64,000 nt of DNA, taken from Parashewanella tropica (GTDB lineage Bacteria > Pseudomonadota > Gammaproteobacteria > Enterobacterales > Shewanellaceae). The notes below the pieces were generated by a model. That model worked only from the letters and a program-made list of their open reading frames with translations. It did not search any database and was not told the origin of the DNA. The stretch is taken from assembly GCF_004358445.1 (NCBI RefSeq), contig NZ_CP037951.1, positions 1,847,501-1,911,500 of the forward strand. The letters are read 5' to 3'. Shown here piece by piece: positions 7,786 through 17,782 of the stretch (position 1 is its first letter; each line of letters begins with the position of its first letter). The position numbers and the translations under genes were made by a program.

Positions 7786-10215
7786 ATGAAGATTTTAAAA
7801 TTTGGTGGGAAGTCTTTAGCAAATGGAAAACCTCTAGAATCTGCGATTGAAATTATTAAAGCTGCTGCGTCTAAAGGCAAAATCTTTGTGGTTCTATCAG
7901 CAAGGGGGCAAGCAACAAAGAACTTAAATGATTTACTCGAGTTAGCGGCTCAAAGCCAACCCTATGAAGCCAAACTTGCAGAGTTTATTGATTACCAATA
8001 TTTAACCCACTGTGAAGTTGATTTAGCGACTGAATTTGACGAAATACAGCGTATTTTGGCTGGTGTAGCCTTACTAGGAGAGTATTCGTTAAAAATAAAA
8101 GATAGATTACTGGCTTTTGGTGAAATTATCAGTTGTAAGACCGTCACTTATATTTTGAATCAAAACAATTTGAAAGCTCGATATGTAGATGCAAGACAAT
8201 TTATTAAAACTGATGACAGTTATGGTGAAACTCAAGTTTTAATTGATCTTTCCAAACGTCAAACCAAAGAATATTTCAAAGACCCAGCAAGTGATACGAT
8301 TGAGGTTATAACGGGATTTATTGCTTCAAATGCTCAAGGGCAAACAACTACCTTAGGTATTAATGGCAGTAATTATTCGGCCACACTATTAGCTAACTTT
8401 CTGGATGCTGATGAAGTTCAGAACTGGACTAATGTAAATGGCATCTATTCAGCTAATCCTGATCTAGTAAGCAATGCCAAAATCATACGTAATTTATCCT
8501 ATCGAGAAGCTAACGAGCTAGCAAACTTTGGTACAGAGGTACTTCATGCCAAAACCATCCTGCCTTTAGTTGAGAAAAAAATTCCAATTCGAATTTTAAA
8601 TTCATTAGAGCCAAAGGATGCAGGCACTTTAATTGATGCTGTTGGCGATGGTAATGGAGTAAAGGCCGTTTCAATAATTGAAGACGTTGCATTGATCAGC
8701 TTAGAGGGCAGAGGTCTACTCGGTAAGGTTGGGATAGATGGGAGAATTTTTAGTTCATTAAGCCGTGAAAACATCAGTGTACGCATAATTTCTCAGGCTT
8801 CATCTGAGCGTGGCGTAGGCTTTATTGTTGACTTGAATAATGCCGACAAGGCGAATCGGGCCTTACTTAGGGAATTTAAAGAAGAACTAGAGCTCGTTGA
8901 TATTGAGAATATTAAAGCTAATAAAGACGTCGCAGTAATTTCTATTATCGGTAAGAACTTAAATTTTATTGAGCAAATTTACAGCACTCTTAATCGAAAT
9001 AAAATTAATCCTTACATCCTTGCCAATACGATTAACGGTGAACATTTATCTTTGGTTGTGAAGCAGGCAGATGTTAAGAAAGCGGCTAATGTGATCCACA
9101 GCCATATTTTTGGAGTTGCGAAAAAACTAAACGTTCTACTGTTAGGGAAAGGGAATGTTGGTAGTGCGTTGGTTGAGCAATTGCTGCAGACGCAGCAAAG
9201 ACTATTAGAGCGTAATAGTCTTGTGCTTAATATTTTTGGTATAGCAGATAGTCAACGCTTGTTGTTATCAGAAGAAGGAATTGGTCAAAGCTGGTTAACA
9301 GATCTAAGTGTGGATGGCCTAGAAAACTGCACTTTTGATGATGTAGTCAAATTCGTTGAAGAAAAGCACCTTGAAAATGTTGTGATGGTAGACAACACGG
9401 CTAGCGAAACCTTGGTTCATGAGTACCCTAAATTGATTGAAAGTGGTTTTGACTTAATCGCTTCTAACAAGCATGCAAACACTCAAAACTATGAGTTCTA
9501 TTCTAACTTACGTTCATTATTGGTCGAGCATAATGGTAATTTTTTATATGAAACCAATGTGGGGGCAGGGTTGCCACTCATTGATACTATTAAGCTTCTA
9601 CACACATCAGGAGATAAAATCCAGCGTATTCGAGGCATCTTTTCTGGTTCTTTAAGTTATATTTTCAATACTTACTCAAACAGTGATGTCGATTTCTATA
9701 CGGTTTTACAGCAAGCGATAGATGGAGGATTAACTGAGCCCGATCCTCGTGAAGATTTATCTGGTAATGATGTTGGTCGTAAGTTGTTGATATTAGCTCG
9801 AGAACTTGACCTAACCAATAACCTTGAGGATGTTCAAATTGAAAACCTCATTCCGGAATCTTTAAGAGAAGGAAGTGCAGAGGAGTTTTTGGCTGCAGAA
9901 TTAAAATTGAATGAGTATTTCTCTGCTCGGCGAAATTTAGCGGGTAGTCAAGAGGTACTACGATATGTCGGTGAGCTAGATGTTGAAAATAAAACCTTAG
10001 AAGTCAAATTAGATGTGGTTTCAAGTGATACCTCTCTTGGTAGCTTGCGTGGTTCTGATTCAATTTTTGAAATTTACACTGAATCCTATGGTGAAAATCC
10101 GCTAGTGATTTGTGGAGCAGGAGCTGGAGCACAAGTCACGGCTCGTGGTGTTTATTCAGATCTGTTAAGATTGGCGAAAAATACTTTGGTACAGTCCAGA
10201 TATCAGGAACACTAA
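7786..10215 (+). CDS. Bifunctional aspartate kinase / homoserine dehydrogenase
   Basis: The N-terminal aspartokinase domain (about residues 1-290) is followed by two ACT-like repeats (about 310-450) and a homoserine dehydrogenase (about 455-805), so the protein catalyses the first and third steps from aspartate to threonine and methionine. The NAD(P) loop GKGNVGSALVEQL, FLYETNVGAGLPLI, and the TEPDPREDLSGNDVGRKLLILAR active-site block match E. coli ThrA/MetL closely. The usual KFGGTS/KFGGSS kinase motif reads KFGGKS. I start at the ATG at 7786 (GGAAG at 7776-7780), giving 809 residues; an in-frame ATG at 7711 lacks a ribosome site. No thrB or thrC is adjacent, so this may be an extra stand-alone paralogue. 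Sequence alone does not decide between thrA and metL. Confidence 0.9.
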   Translation: MKILKFGGKSLANGKPLESAIEIIKAAASKGKIFVVLSARGQATKNLNDLLELAAQSQPYEAKLAEFIDYQYLTHCEVDLATEFDEIQRILAGVALLGEYSLKIKDRLLAFGEIISCKTVTYILNQNNLKARYVDARQFIKTDDSYGETQVLIDLSKRQTKEYFKDPASDTIEVITGFIASNAQGQTTTLGINGSNYSATLLANFLDADEVQNWTNVNGIYSANPDLVSNAKIIRNLSYREANELANFGTEVLHAKTILPLVEKKIPIRILNSLEPKDAGTLIDAVGDGNGVKAVSIIEDVALISLEGRGLLGKVGIDGRIFSSLSRENISVRIISQASSERGVGFIVDLNNADKANRALLREFKEELELVDIENIKANKDVAVISIIGKNLNFIEQIYSTLNRNKINPYILANTINGEHLSLVVKQADVKKAANVIHSHIFGVAKKLNVLLLGKGNVGSALVEQLLQTQQRLLERNSLVLNIFGIADSQRLLLSEEGIGQSWLTDLSVDGLENCTFDDVVKFVEEKHLENVVMVDNTASETLVHEYPKLIESGFDLIASNKHANTQNYEFYSNLRSLLVEHNGNFLYETNVGAGLPLIDTIKLLHTSGDKIQRIRGIFSGSLSYIFNTYSNSDVDFYTVLQQAIDGGLTEPDPREDLSGNDVGRKLLILARELDLTNNLEDVQIENLIPESLREGSAEEFLAAELKLNEYFSARRNLAGSQEVLRYVGELDVENKTLEVKLDVVSSDTSLGSLRGSDSIFEIYTESYGENPLVICGAGAGAQVTARGVYSDLLRLAKNTLVQSRYQEH

Positions 10216-10225
10216 TTTTTCACCC

Positions 10226-10441
10226 ATGGAAGCACAGTTTTCAGTTTCAATTACCGCTAGGCAGTATTTAACATATTATCAAGGAGCGGCAACACATATT
10301 GAGGTGGTGGATGATAAAGGTCGCCACCTTCAAATTAATGCACGTTATTTCAGACCTTTTGTCACTGCATCTGGGATACAAGGACGATTTAAATTAAGAC
10401 TTGATTCTAACGGTGGTTTTATTGAGCTATTACGCTTGTAA
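10226..10441 (+). CDS. DUF2835 family protein
   Basis: A 71-residue acidic-basic mixed protein, 10 nt downstream of the aspartokinase-homoserine dehydrogenase gene. It carries the family pattern FSVSITARQYLTYYQG, then ALQINARYFRPFV-like and GIQGRF(K/R)L blocks. DUF2835 proteins are small and common in marine gammaproteobacteria; no function is established to my knowledge. The short spacing suggests co-transcription, but there is no visible link to amino-acid synthesis. Confidence 0.8.
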   Translation: MEAQFSVSITARQYLTYYQGAATHIEVVDDKGRHLQINARYFRPFVTASGIQGRFKLRLDSNGGFIELLRL

Positions 10442-10873
10442 AATAGCTTATTGATTCCATTCAGACTGATTCATCAAAATTTTTCCTAAAAGCTTGAGGT
10501 TAATAATTATTTGGTTCGAAAAATTCTACCTTTTAAGCACTGTCTTAGTCAGTTGTGGCAGGGGTTCTGGTCATACCTTCTTTCCTAAATGCATATAAAA
10601 TCTTTTTTTGTGCTTGTTTGCTCATAACTTGTGATCCAGTCCACAAATAACCGTTATTTTAGTGTGCTTTCATCACAAATTTTCCTCGAAAAGTGTCGCA
10701 ATAAGTAATAAACTTCGCCATTAAGTAAAGATATTAGACATCAGATATTCGTGATGCTTCGAGAACGAGCTTTTTAGTGTATTTCAAAGTGTCGAGAATA
10801 TAATTTACTTCGGATTTTTTCCGCATCCTAATCATAATAAAGCGCTGCCATAGACGCCTAAGGAAACAGCAAA
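10442..10873 (+). other. Non-coding region upstream of gdhB
   Basis: No gene of convincing composition is seen in these 432 nt. The stretch is AT-rich, holds a CRP-like site (annotated separately) and the ribosome site AAGGAAA at 10859-10865 of the glutamate dehydrogenase gene. It probably contains the gdhB promoter and leader; I could not place a confident -10/-35 pair. Confidence 0.6.
10630..10645 (+). promoter_or_regulatory. Possible CRP binding site
   Basis: TGTGATCCAGTCCACA matches the CRP consensus TGTGA-N6-TCACA at nine of ten defined positions. It lies about 230 nt upstream of gdhB, which encodes an amino-acid catabolic enzyme, a plausible CRP target. A single match in AT-rich DNA is weak evidence. 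Confidence 0.35.
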
Positions 10874-13800
10874 ATGGCTTTGAAAGATGCAATGCCTTCA
10901 GTATTACTTGAAAATGTAATCAGTTTGATTCACTCCAAAGTCCCCCATTCACAAGCGAAACAAGTTGAACACTTTGCTAATCACCTCTATGCCCACATGT
11001 CTAAAGATGATTTGCATGCCCGTAATGATAGTGATTTATACGGTGCCGTTCTAAGTTTGTGGAATGCTCTTAATAAGACTTCTATTGGAGATACTCATTT
11101 ACGAGTATTTAATCCGAACCAGTCAAAGCATGGCTGGCAATCAACCCATTCAATTATTGAAATTATTCTTCCAGACATGCCGTTTTTGGTTGATTCGGTA
11201 GGTATGTTGTTAAATCGTATGGATATCACTGTTCATATGATGCTGCATACGCCTCTTGCAATTGAACGCGGCGAAAAAGTTGTAAGCGACATTAGTCAAA
11301 TCGACGCTAATACAGAAAATAACGAAAAAATCGCTGTATTCTTAATTGAAATTGACCGCCAGACAAGCGAAGAAGAAATCATCGCTCTTAAGAAAGAGAT
11401 CGAGACAGTTCTAATTGACGTTGTTGCTGCTGTTAAAGACTGGCAACCAATGACTGACAAGTTAGATTGCATCATTAAAGAACTGCCAACTAGACCATAC
11501 CCTGGCAGCAAATCAGACTTAGATGAAGCAATTCGTTTCTTGGATTATCTAAAGAATCATCAGTTCACTCTTTTAGGTTATCGTCGATATACTCTAAGTG
11601 CTGTACAAGGTGATTTAGAGCTGAATGCTGAAATGGATTCAAGCTTAGGTCTGATGAACAAGCCGGGGCAAGAAAAGCCTAAAGGTCTGTTGCTTTCAAC
11701 ATTCTCTGAAACAGCTCGTAAAGAAGCGTTAGACGATAAGTTGTTGATCCTTACTAAGACAAACAGCAAGAGTCGTGTTCATCGTCCTGCTTATATCGAT
11801 TACGTAGGTATTAAGCGCTATGACGAATCAGGAAAAGTAATTGGCGAAGACAGATTTATCGGTTTGTACGCTTCTACACTTTATAACCGTAGTCCGCGTG
11901 AAATACCGATGTTGAATGAGAAGGTTACCCGAGTACTTGAAGGCTCAGGTTTGGTTCCTCGTTCACACGATTACAAAAACCTTTTAAACATCCTTGAAAA
12001 CTTACCGCGTGACGAGATCATTCAAGCTCGTGAGCCAGAACTAGCGGACATAGCTCAAGGTGTACTTGAGATGCAAGACCGCGACAAGTTGAAGCTGTTC
12101 GTTCGTAAAGACGGATTTGGGCGCTTCTTGTCATGCATGGTCTATGTTTCTAAAGACAGATATAACACTAAATTGCGTCAAGATACTCAGCGTATTTTGG
12201 CTCAACATCTTAAAAGTAAAGAAGAAGTACAATTTACTACCTACTTCTCTGAATCAACTTTAGCAAGAACGCATTACATCGTTAAAGTTGAAAACAACAA
12301 TATGGATGTCAACGTGGCAGCAATTGAAAGAAACCTTATCGAAGCCGCTCGCTCATGGGAAGATAAACTACAAGCGGCACTTAATGGCTCTTTAGGTGAA
12401 GAGCAGGGTAATGCTTTAAACAAGCGTTACCTGAACGCTTTCCAACCAAGCTATAAAGAAGATGTACTTCCAAGCTCTGCAGTTGTTGATTTACAGCAAC
12501 TTGAAGCGCTATCAGAAGATCACCAGCTTGGAATGTTATTCTATCAACCACAAGAAGCGGCGTTGAATGACAACAAAGTACGTCTAAAGCTGTTCCACAA
12601 AGATGAGCCTATCCATCTTTCTGACGTGCTGCCAATGCTTGAAAACTTCGGTCTTCGTGTGATTAACGAACGCCCATATGAAGTGAAAACCACTGATGGC
12701 GCGACATATTGGATCCTTGACTTCTTAATGACCGTTCAAGGTGCTGCGACTGAAAACCTAGCTGACAGCCAAGATCGTTTCCAAGACGCCCTTGCTCAAG
12801 TATGGAAGAAGAAATTAGAAGACGATGGCTTTAACCGCCTAGTGCTTTCTTCTAGCCTAAATGGTCGTGAAGTTTCAGTTATTCGTGCGTACGCTAAGTA
12901 CATGCGTCAAATTGATGCCACTTTCTCTCAATCTTATATTGAAGAAACCTTTACTCGTTATCCGTTTATCGCAGAACTACTGGTGAAAATGTTCATCCGT
13001 AAGTTCAATCCTAAACTGAAAACTCGTACTCTTGATAAGTTCGTTGAGCAAATCAACTTACGTCTAGACGAAGTATCAAGCTTGGATGACGACCGTATCA
13101 TTCGTCGCTACTTAGATTTAATCAACGCGACATTACGTACTAACTTCTATCAAGAAAAAGACGGTCAGCCAAAAGACTATATCTCGTTCAAGTTTGAACC
13201 AAACTTGATCCCAGAGATGCCTAAGCCACTTCCTCACTATGAAATCTTCGTATACTCAACGCGTATCGAAGGTGTTCACTTACGTGGTGGTAAGGTTGCT
13301 CGTGGTGGTTTACGTTGGTCAGATCGTCGTGAGGACTTCCGTACCGAAGTTTTAGGCCTAGTTAAAGCACAGCAAGTTAAAAACACCGTTATTGTTCCAG
13401 TTGGTGCAAAAGGTGGCTTCGTATGTAAGCAACTTCCAACTGAGCGTGATGCGTTCTTTGCAGAAGGGCAAGAATGTTACCGCATGTTCATCCGCGGTCT
13501 ACTAGATATCACTGATAACATTATTAACGGCGACATTGTTCCTCCAATTGATGTCGTTCGTCATGATGAAGACGATCCTTACTTGGTTGTTGCAGCGGAT
13601 AAAGGTACTGCGACGTTCTCAGATATCGCTAACTCTATCTCAGAAGAATATAACTTCTGGCTGGGTGATGCGTTTGCCTCTGGTGGTTCTAACGGTTACG
13701 ACCATAAGAAGATGGGTATCACTGCACGTGGTGCGTGGGAATCTGTTAAACGTCACTTCCGTGAATTTGGTGTCGATTGCCAAACTACAGACTTCACTTG

Positions 13801-15706
13801 TGTTGCAGTAGGTGACATGGCGGGTGACGTATTCGGTAACGGTATGTTGCTTTCACGCCACATTCGTCTGCAAGCCGCGTTTAACCACATGCATATCTTC
13901 ATCGATCCAAATCCGGATTCAGAGACTAGCTATGTTGAGCGTGACCGTCTATTCAAGTTACCTCGTTCTACTTGGGAAGATTACAACGCTGAGCTGATTT
14001 CGAAAGGCGGTGGTATTTTCTCTCGTCACGCAAAATCTATTCCACTGTCTGCCGAAATGCAGCAGATGTTAGATACCACAAAGAGCAGCATGACGCCTAA
14101 TGAGCTACTTAAGTCACTGCTTAAGATGCCTGTTGATCTGATCTGGAACGGTGGTATTGGTACATACGTTAAAGCAACCAGTGAAACACATGCTGAAGTG
14201 GGTGATCGTGCTAACGATGCGATTCGTGTTAACGGTAACGAAGTCCGCGCTAAAGTGATTGGTGAAGGTGGTAACTTAGGTTGTACTCAACTTGGTCGTA
14301 TCGAATACACGGCTAATGGCGGTCGTATGAACACTGACTTCGTTGATAACGTTGGTGGTGTTGATTGCTCGGATAACGAAGTAAACATTAAGATCTTGCT
14401 TAACTCTTTGGTTGCCGATGGTGAGTTAACGGTTAAACAACGTAACCGTGTTCTTGAAGAAATGACTGAAGAAGTAAGTGAAATCGTACTTCAAGACTGT
14501 CAAGATCAAACTCGTTCTATCACAGTAACTCAAGTTCGTGGTGTTGAGCAGCTTAAAGAGCAAATTCGCTTCATCCATTACCTAGAAAAAGAAGGTAAGT
14601 TAGACAGAGCGTTAGAGTTCTTACCAACTGAAGATGAGCTTTCTGAACGCCTAGCTGCAGGTAAAGCACTGACTCGTCCAGAACTTTCGGTACTTGTTGC
14701 TTACGCTAAGATGGTTCTTAAAGAGCAATTTGTTACTCCAGAAATTACAGAAGATGAATTACTGAGCAAGCTACTTGTTGATTACTTCCCTAAGAAATTA
14801 CAAGAGCAATATAGCGATAAGATGACTGCTCACCCTCTACGTGGTGAAATCATCGCAACCTCACTTGCAAACGAGCTTGTGAACAACATGGGCTTGAACT
14901 TTGTTCAACGTATGCAAGATGAAACAGGTGCTTCGGTTGCTGAAATTGGCATTTGTTACACCATTGCTAGCGAAGTCTTTGCTCTGAACGAAGTCATCGA
15001 CCAGATTGACGAATTGAACTTCGTTGTTCCAGCTATTGTACAAGGTGAGATGCTACATCAACTACGTCGTAATCTACGTCGAGCGTGTCGTTGGTTCCTA
15101 CGTCACCGTAATCGCAGCCACAGCATCCAACAAACGGTTGAATTCTTTAAACCTGTAGTTGACGATTTACGCTCTAACATCAATAACTACATGATTGATA
15201 GTGAGGTTAGAGAATTATCTGCTGATGTTGATGCACTCATTGCTGAGAATGTACCAAGCGACGTTGCGAAGAATATTGCTTACTTAAGTACTGTATTCTC
15301 TGGCTTAGATATTGCTCAAATTGCTGATAATAGTGACAAATCTATTGGTCTAATTTGTGAAACCTACTTCAAGTTAGGTGCTCGACTAGAGTTACACTGG
15401 TTCTTGGTGCAAATCACAAACCAACCAGTAACGAACCACTGGCAAGCTCTCGCTCGTGCAGCATACCGAGAAGAACTTGATTGGCAGCAACGTTCATTAA
15501 CGTCTTCTGTATTGTCAAGTTGTGAGCAGGGATGTGAAGCCGATGATATCATTACGACATGGATTGATGGGCATCAGAACTTGCTAGAGCGTTGGAACCA
15601 CATGCTCGCAGACTTCAAGAGCTCACAAGGCCATGAGTTTGCTAAGTTCTCAGTTGCATTAAGAGAATTAAACCTTCTGGTTCTTCATAACGAAGGCAAC
15701 AAATAA
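10874..15706 (+). CDS. gdhB: NAD-specific glutamate dehydrogenase, large (180 kDa) type
   Basis: A 1610-residue enzyme of the large NAD-dependent GDH class, which deaminates glutamate to 2-oxoglutarate in catabolism. The N-terminal half (about residues 1-700) holds the ACT-like regulatory segments of this class. The catalytic domain begins near residue 720; the GGLRWSDRREDFRTEVLGL block is at about 811, followed by VPVGAKGGF with the active-site lysine, and the NAD-binding part contains VAVGDMAGDVFGNG. The length matches the Pseudomonas and Streptomyces enzymes. Codon use (CGT, GGT, AAC) is more biased than in the neighbours, suggesting strong expression. It is flanked by a long leader and a terminator. 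Confidence 0.95.
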   Translation: MALKDAMPSVLLENVISLIHSKVPHSQAKQVEHFANHLYAHMSKDDLHARNDSDLYGAVLSLWNALNKTSIGDTHLRVFNPNQSKHGWQSTHSIIEIILPDMPFLVDSVGMLLNRMDITVHMMLHTPLAIERGEKVVSDISQIDANTENNEKIAVFLIEIDRQTSEEEIIALKKEIETVLIDVVAAVKDWQPMTDKLDCIIKELPTRPYPGSKSDLDEAIRFLDYLKNHQFTLLGYRRYTLSAVQGDLELNAEMDSSLGLMNKPGQEKPKGLLLSTFSETARKEALDDKLLILTKTNSKSRVHRPAYIDYVGIKRYDESGKVIGEDRFIGLYASTLYNRSPREIPMLNEKVTRVLEGSGLVPRSHDYKNLLNILENLPRDEIIQAREPELADIAQGVLEMQDRDKLKLFVRKDGFGRFLSCMVYVSKDRYNTKLRQDTQRILAQHLKSKEEVQFTTYFSESTLARTHYIVKVENNNMDVNVAAIERNLIEAARSWEDKLQAALNGSLGEEQGNALNKRYLNAFQPSYKEDVLPSSAVVDLQQLEALSEDHQLGMLFYQPQEAALNDNKVRLKLFHKDEPIHLSDVLPMLENFGLRVINERPYEVKTTDGATYWILDFLMTVQGAATENLADSQDRFQDALAQVWKKKLEDDGFNRLVLSSSLNGREVSVIRAYAKYMRQIDATFSQSYIEETFTRYPFIAELLVKMFIRKFNPKLKTRTLDKFVEQINLRLDEVSSLDDDRIIRRYLDLINATLRTNFYQEKDGQPKDYISFKFEPNLIPEMPKPLPHYEIFVYSTRIEGVHLRGGKVARGGLRWSDRREDFRTEVLGLVKAQQVKNTVIVPVGAKGGFVCKQLPTERDAFFAEGQECYRMFIRGLLDITDNIINGDIVPPIDVVRHDEDDPYLVVAADKGTATFSDIANSISEEYNFWLGDAFASGGSNGYDHKKMGITARGAWESVKRHFREFGVDCQTTDFTCVAVGDMAGDVFGNGMLLSRHIRLQAAFNHMHIFIDPNPDSETSYVERDRLFKLPRSTWEDYNAELISKGGGIFSRHAKSIPLSAEMQQMLDTTKSSMTPNELLKSLLKMPVDLIWNGGIGTYVKATSETHAEVGDRANDAIRVNGNEVRAKVIGEGGNLGCTQLGRIEYTANGGRMNTDFVDNVGGVDCSDNEVNIKILLNSLVADGELTVKQRNRVLEEMTEEVSEIVLQDCQDQTRSITVTQVRGVEQLKEQIRFIHYLEKEGKLDRALEFLPTEDELSERLAAGKALTRPELSVLVAYAKMVLKEQFVTPEITEDELLSKLLVDYFPKKLQEQYSDKMTAHPLRGEIIATSLANELVNNMGLNFVQRMQDETGASVAEIGICYTIASEVFALNEVIDQIDELNFVVPAIVQGEMLHQLRRNLRRACRWFLRHRNRSHSIQQTVEFFKPVVDDLRSNINNYMIDSEVRELSADVDALIAENVPSDVAKNIAYLSTVFSGLDIAQIADNSDKSIGLICETYFKLGARLELHWFLVQITNQPVTNHWQALARAAYREELDWQQRSLTSSVLSSCEQGCEADDIITTWIDGHQNLLERWNHMLADFKSSQGHEFAKFSVALRELNLLVLHNEGNK

Positions 15707-15723
15707 AAAGTAAAAATAATAAT

Positions 15724-15751
15724 AGCCCTGGCGACCGCCGGGGCTTTTTTT
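15724..15751 (+). terminator. Rho-independent terminator after gdhB
   Basis: The stem AGCCCTGGC/GCCGGGGCT has one T-G pair and a GACC loop, followed by seven T. It sits 18 nt after the gdhB stop and 16 nt before pyrD. Confidence 0.9.
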
Positions 15752-15766
15752 GGCTGAGGAAACCCT

Positions 15767-16789
15767 ATGATTTACAATTTAGCTAAAAAATTCATGTTCA
15801 ACATGGATGCTGAAAAAGCGCATGACTTAGCGTTGAGTTCATTAAAAAAGACGGCAAACAGCCCGTTTAGTTGTTTCTATCGTCAAAATGTGAAATCCAC
15901 TCCTGTAGAGGTAATGGGGCTTACTTTTCCAAATCCTGTTGGCCTAGCTGCAGGTTTAGATAAAAATGGTGAAGCCATTGATGCTTTTGCTGCTATGGGA
16001 TTTGGTTTTGTCGAGGTGGGTACGGTAACTCCAAGACCACAACCAGGTAACGATAAGCCTAGACTATTTCGCTTAGAAGATGCTGAAGCTATTATCAATC
16101 GAATGGGTTTTAATAATCATGGTGTTGATTATTTAGTTAAAAATTTAATGGCTAAGAAATCTAATATTATTGTCGGTGTAAATATTGGCAAGAATAAAGA
16201 TACACCAGTAGAAAATGGTAAGGACGATTATCTGATTTGTATGGAAAAAGTTTATCCATATGCGTCATATATTACGGTGAATATTTCATCACCTAATACA
16301 CCTGATTTAAGATCATTACAGTTTGGTGAATTACTTGATGATTTATTATTATCATTAAAAGAAAAGCAGTCTGAACTTGAAAGCAAATATATTAAGTATG
16401 TTCCGCTAGCTTTAAAAATTGCACCAGATCTAAACGATCAAGAAATTAATCAGATTGCCCAATCTTTGATCAATAATAAATTCGATGCTGTGATTGCAAC
16501 AAATACAACTTTATCTCGTAAAGGAGTAGAGGGATTGCAGCATGGCAATGAAGCTGGTGGTTTAAGTGGTAAACCTTTAACTGATGACTCGACGCTTGTT
16601 GTCGCTAAGCTGTCTACTGCATTGAATGGAGCTATACCAATTATTGGGGTTGGTGGAATTTCATCGGGGCATGATGCAATGGCTAAAATAAATGCTGGTG
16701 CAAGTCTTGTTCAAATTTATTCTGCCTTTATATATCAAGGCCCAGAATTAATTGCCGATATATTAGAAAAATATAGATCTAAATATTAA
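15767..16789 (+). CDS. pyrD: Dihydroorotate dehydrogenase, quinone-dependent (class 2)
   Basis: Oxidises dihydroorotate to orotate in pyrimidine synthesis, passing electrons to membrane quinone. The N-terminal amphipathic helix region ([23 protein letters not shown]) identifies class 2. FMN and substrate motifs are clear: [35 protein letters not shown] and the [11 protein letters not shown] loop with catalytic Ser175. The 340-residue length is standard. Codons are notably AT-rich (many AAT, ATT, TTA) compared with gdhB upstream. zapC follows after a terminator. Confidence 0.96.
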   Translation: MIYNLAKKFMFNMDAEKAHDLALSSLKKTANSPFSCFYRQNVKSTPVEVMGLTFPNPVGLAAGLDKNGEAIDAFAAMGFGFVEVGTVTPRPQPGNDKPRLFRLEDAEAIINRMGFNNHGVDYLVKNLMAKKSNIIVGVNIGKNKDTPVENGKDDYLICMEKVYPYASYITVNISSPNTPDLRSLQFGELLDDLLLSLKEKQSELESKYIKYVPLALKIAPDLNDQEINQIAQSLINNKFDAVIATNTTLSRKGVEGLQHGNEAGGLSGKPLTDDSTLVVAKLSTALNGAIPIIGVGGISSGHDAMAKINAGASLVQIYSAFIYQGPELIADILEKYRSKY

Positions 16790-16819
16790 TAAGATCTTAT
16801 TTCCGATCTAATTAAAAGT

Positions 16820-16852
16820 GCGATCAATTTAGATCTAATTGATCGCGTTTTT
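16820..16852 (+). terminator. Rho-independent terminator after pyrD
   Basis: A 10-bp perfect stem GCGATCAATT/AATTGATCGC with a 7-nt loop, followed by GTTTTT, 30 nt past the pyrD stop. Confidence 0.82.
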
Positions 16853-16950
16853 GGATCTAATTATTACTTTATCTTTTATTAAATAAAGCTTTGAAAGTGA
16901 ACAAATATTAGACTAATATGATGTCGAATATTAACCATTAGGTAATTATT

Positions 16951-17490
16951 ATGTTATTGATGCCAAAAAGGGACTGGCAATGGAAATATAATGATGCACA
17001 TGGAGTATTAGGAATTTCTCTTGGAGATGATTATGAGTTTTTAACTCCTTATTCTAAAAAGCAATTAATTCCAGATGCTTTGATGGATCTTGAGTTTGAT
17101 GTTGCTCATGCAAGGTTTTATATTGATCTTCTTGATAGATTGCAGAAAGTGTTAAAAGCATCAGAGGCTGGTCTTGTACAGATTGCATTAAATGCAACGG
17201 CAGCACATTTTATGTTGCAATCTCAAATGCCAAAATCTTGGTTTTTCAAACCGAGCACTACTTGCGTGTTCAGTGAAAATGGCAAGGTCTTTACTTTAGT
17301 TTCTGAATTCAATAATGAAAAATTATTGGTATTAGCAGTTGAAGCGGGCATACAGTCTTCTTGTATTATGTTGCTTTCTGAAGAAGCTGTTATTTCAGAA
17401 AATAAAACACTTAAACAGTTTGATGTTATTAAAGTCATGAATGAGCGCTTGTTTCCATTACAGACAAACAGACAAACTGCAGCAGCGTAG
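16951..17490 (+). CDS. zapC: Cell division protein ZapC
   Basis: ZapC binds FtsZ in the cytoplasm and promotes lateral association of Z-ring filaments. The 179-residue product has the same length as E. coli ZapC and shares the W-W(K) start region, the conserved QMPKSW motif at about residues 91-96, the LLVLAVEAG block and the KVMNERLFPL C-terminal motif. Its position after pyrD is the conserved one in Shewanella and E. coli. The ATG at 16951 was used; an in-frame ATG at 16960 is possible. Confidence 0.9.
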   Translation: MLLMPKRDWQWKYNDAHGVLGISLGDDYEFLTPYSKKQLIPDALMDLEFDVAHARFYIDLLDRLQKVLKASEAGLVQIALNATAAHFMLQSQMPKSWFFKPSTTCVFSENGKVFTLVSEFNNEKLLVLAVEAGIQSSCIMLLSEEAVISENKTLKQFDVIKVMNERLFPLQTNRQTAAA

Positions 17491-17782
17491 TTTGTATAAA
17501 TTGTAAAATTCTATGGTTGCTGTATTTCCTTTCATTAATTTTCTTTCATAAATACATTGTAAAAAAATCCTAACTTATCAACCAGATATAATATTTGATG
17601 TCTGTATGATGCTTGTCTTTGATTGACTCAAATTAACCTAGTTACCCTTCAGCATAATGTAGTATCAGATTAGGGGAGTCTTCGCTATTGCTCTTAAATG
17701 TATTAAAAACATATACATTCTCGTTAGCAATAGGAATACAAAAATCGACCGTATATGGTTAAGTTTCTGAGGTACTGTGCCA

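Noticed and set aside
13536-13997. Two plus-strand open frames of 91 and 61 codons inside gdhB
   Set aside because: They are out-of-frame shadows of a strongly codon-biased gene with no ribosome site.
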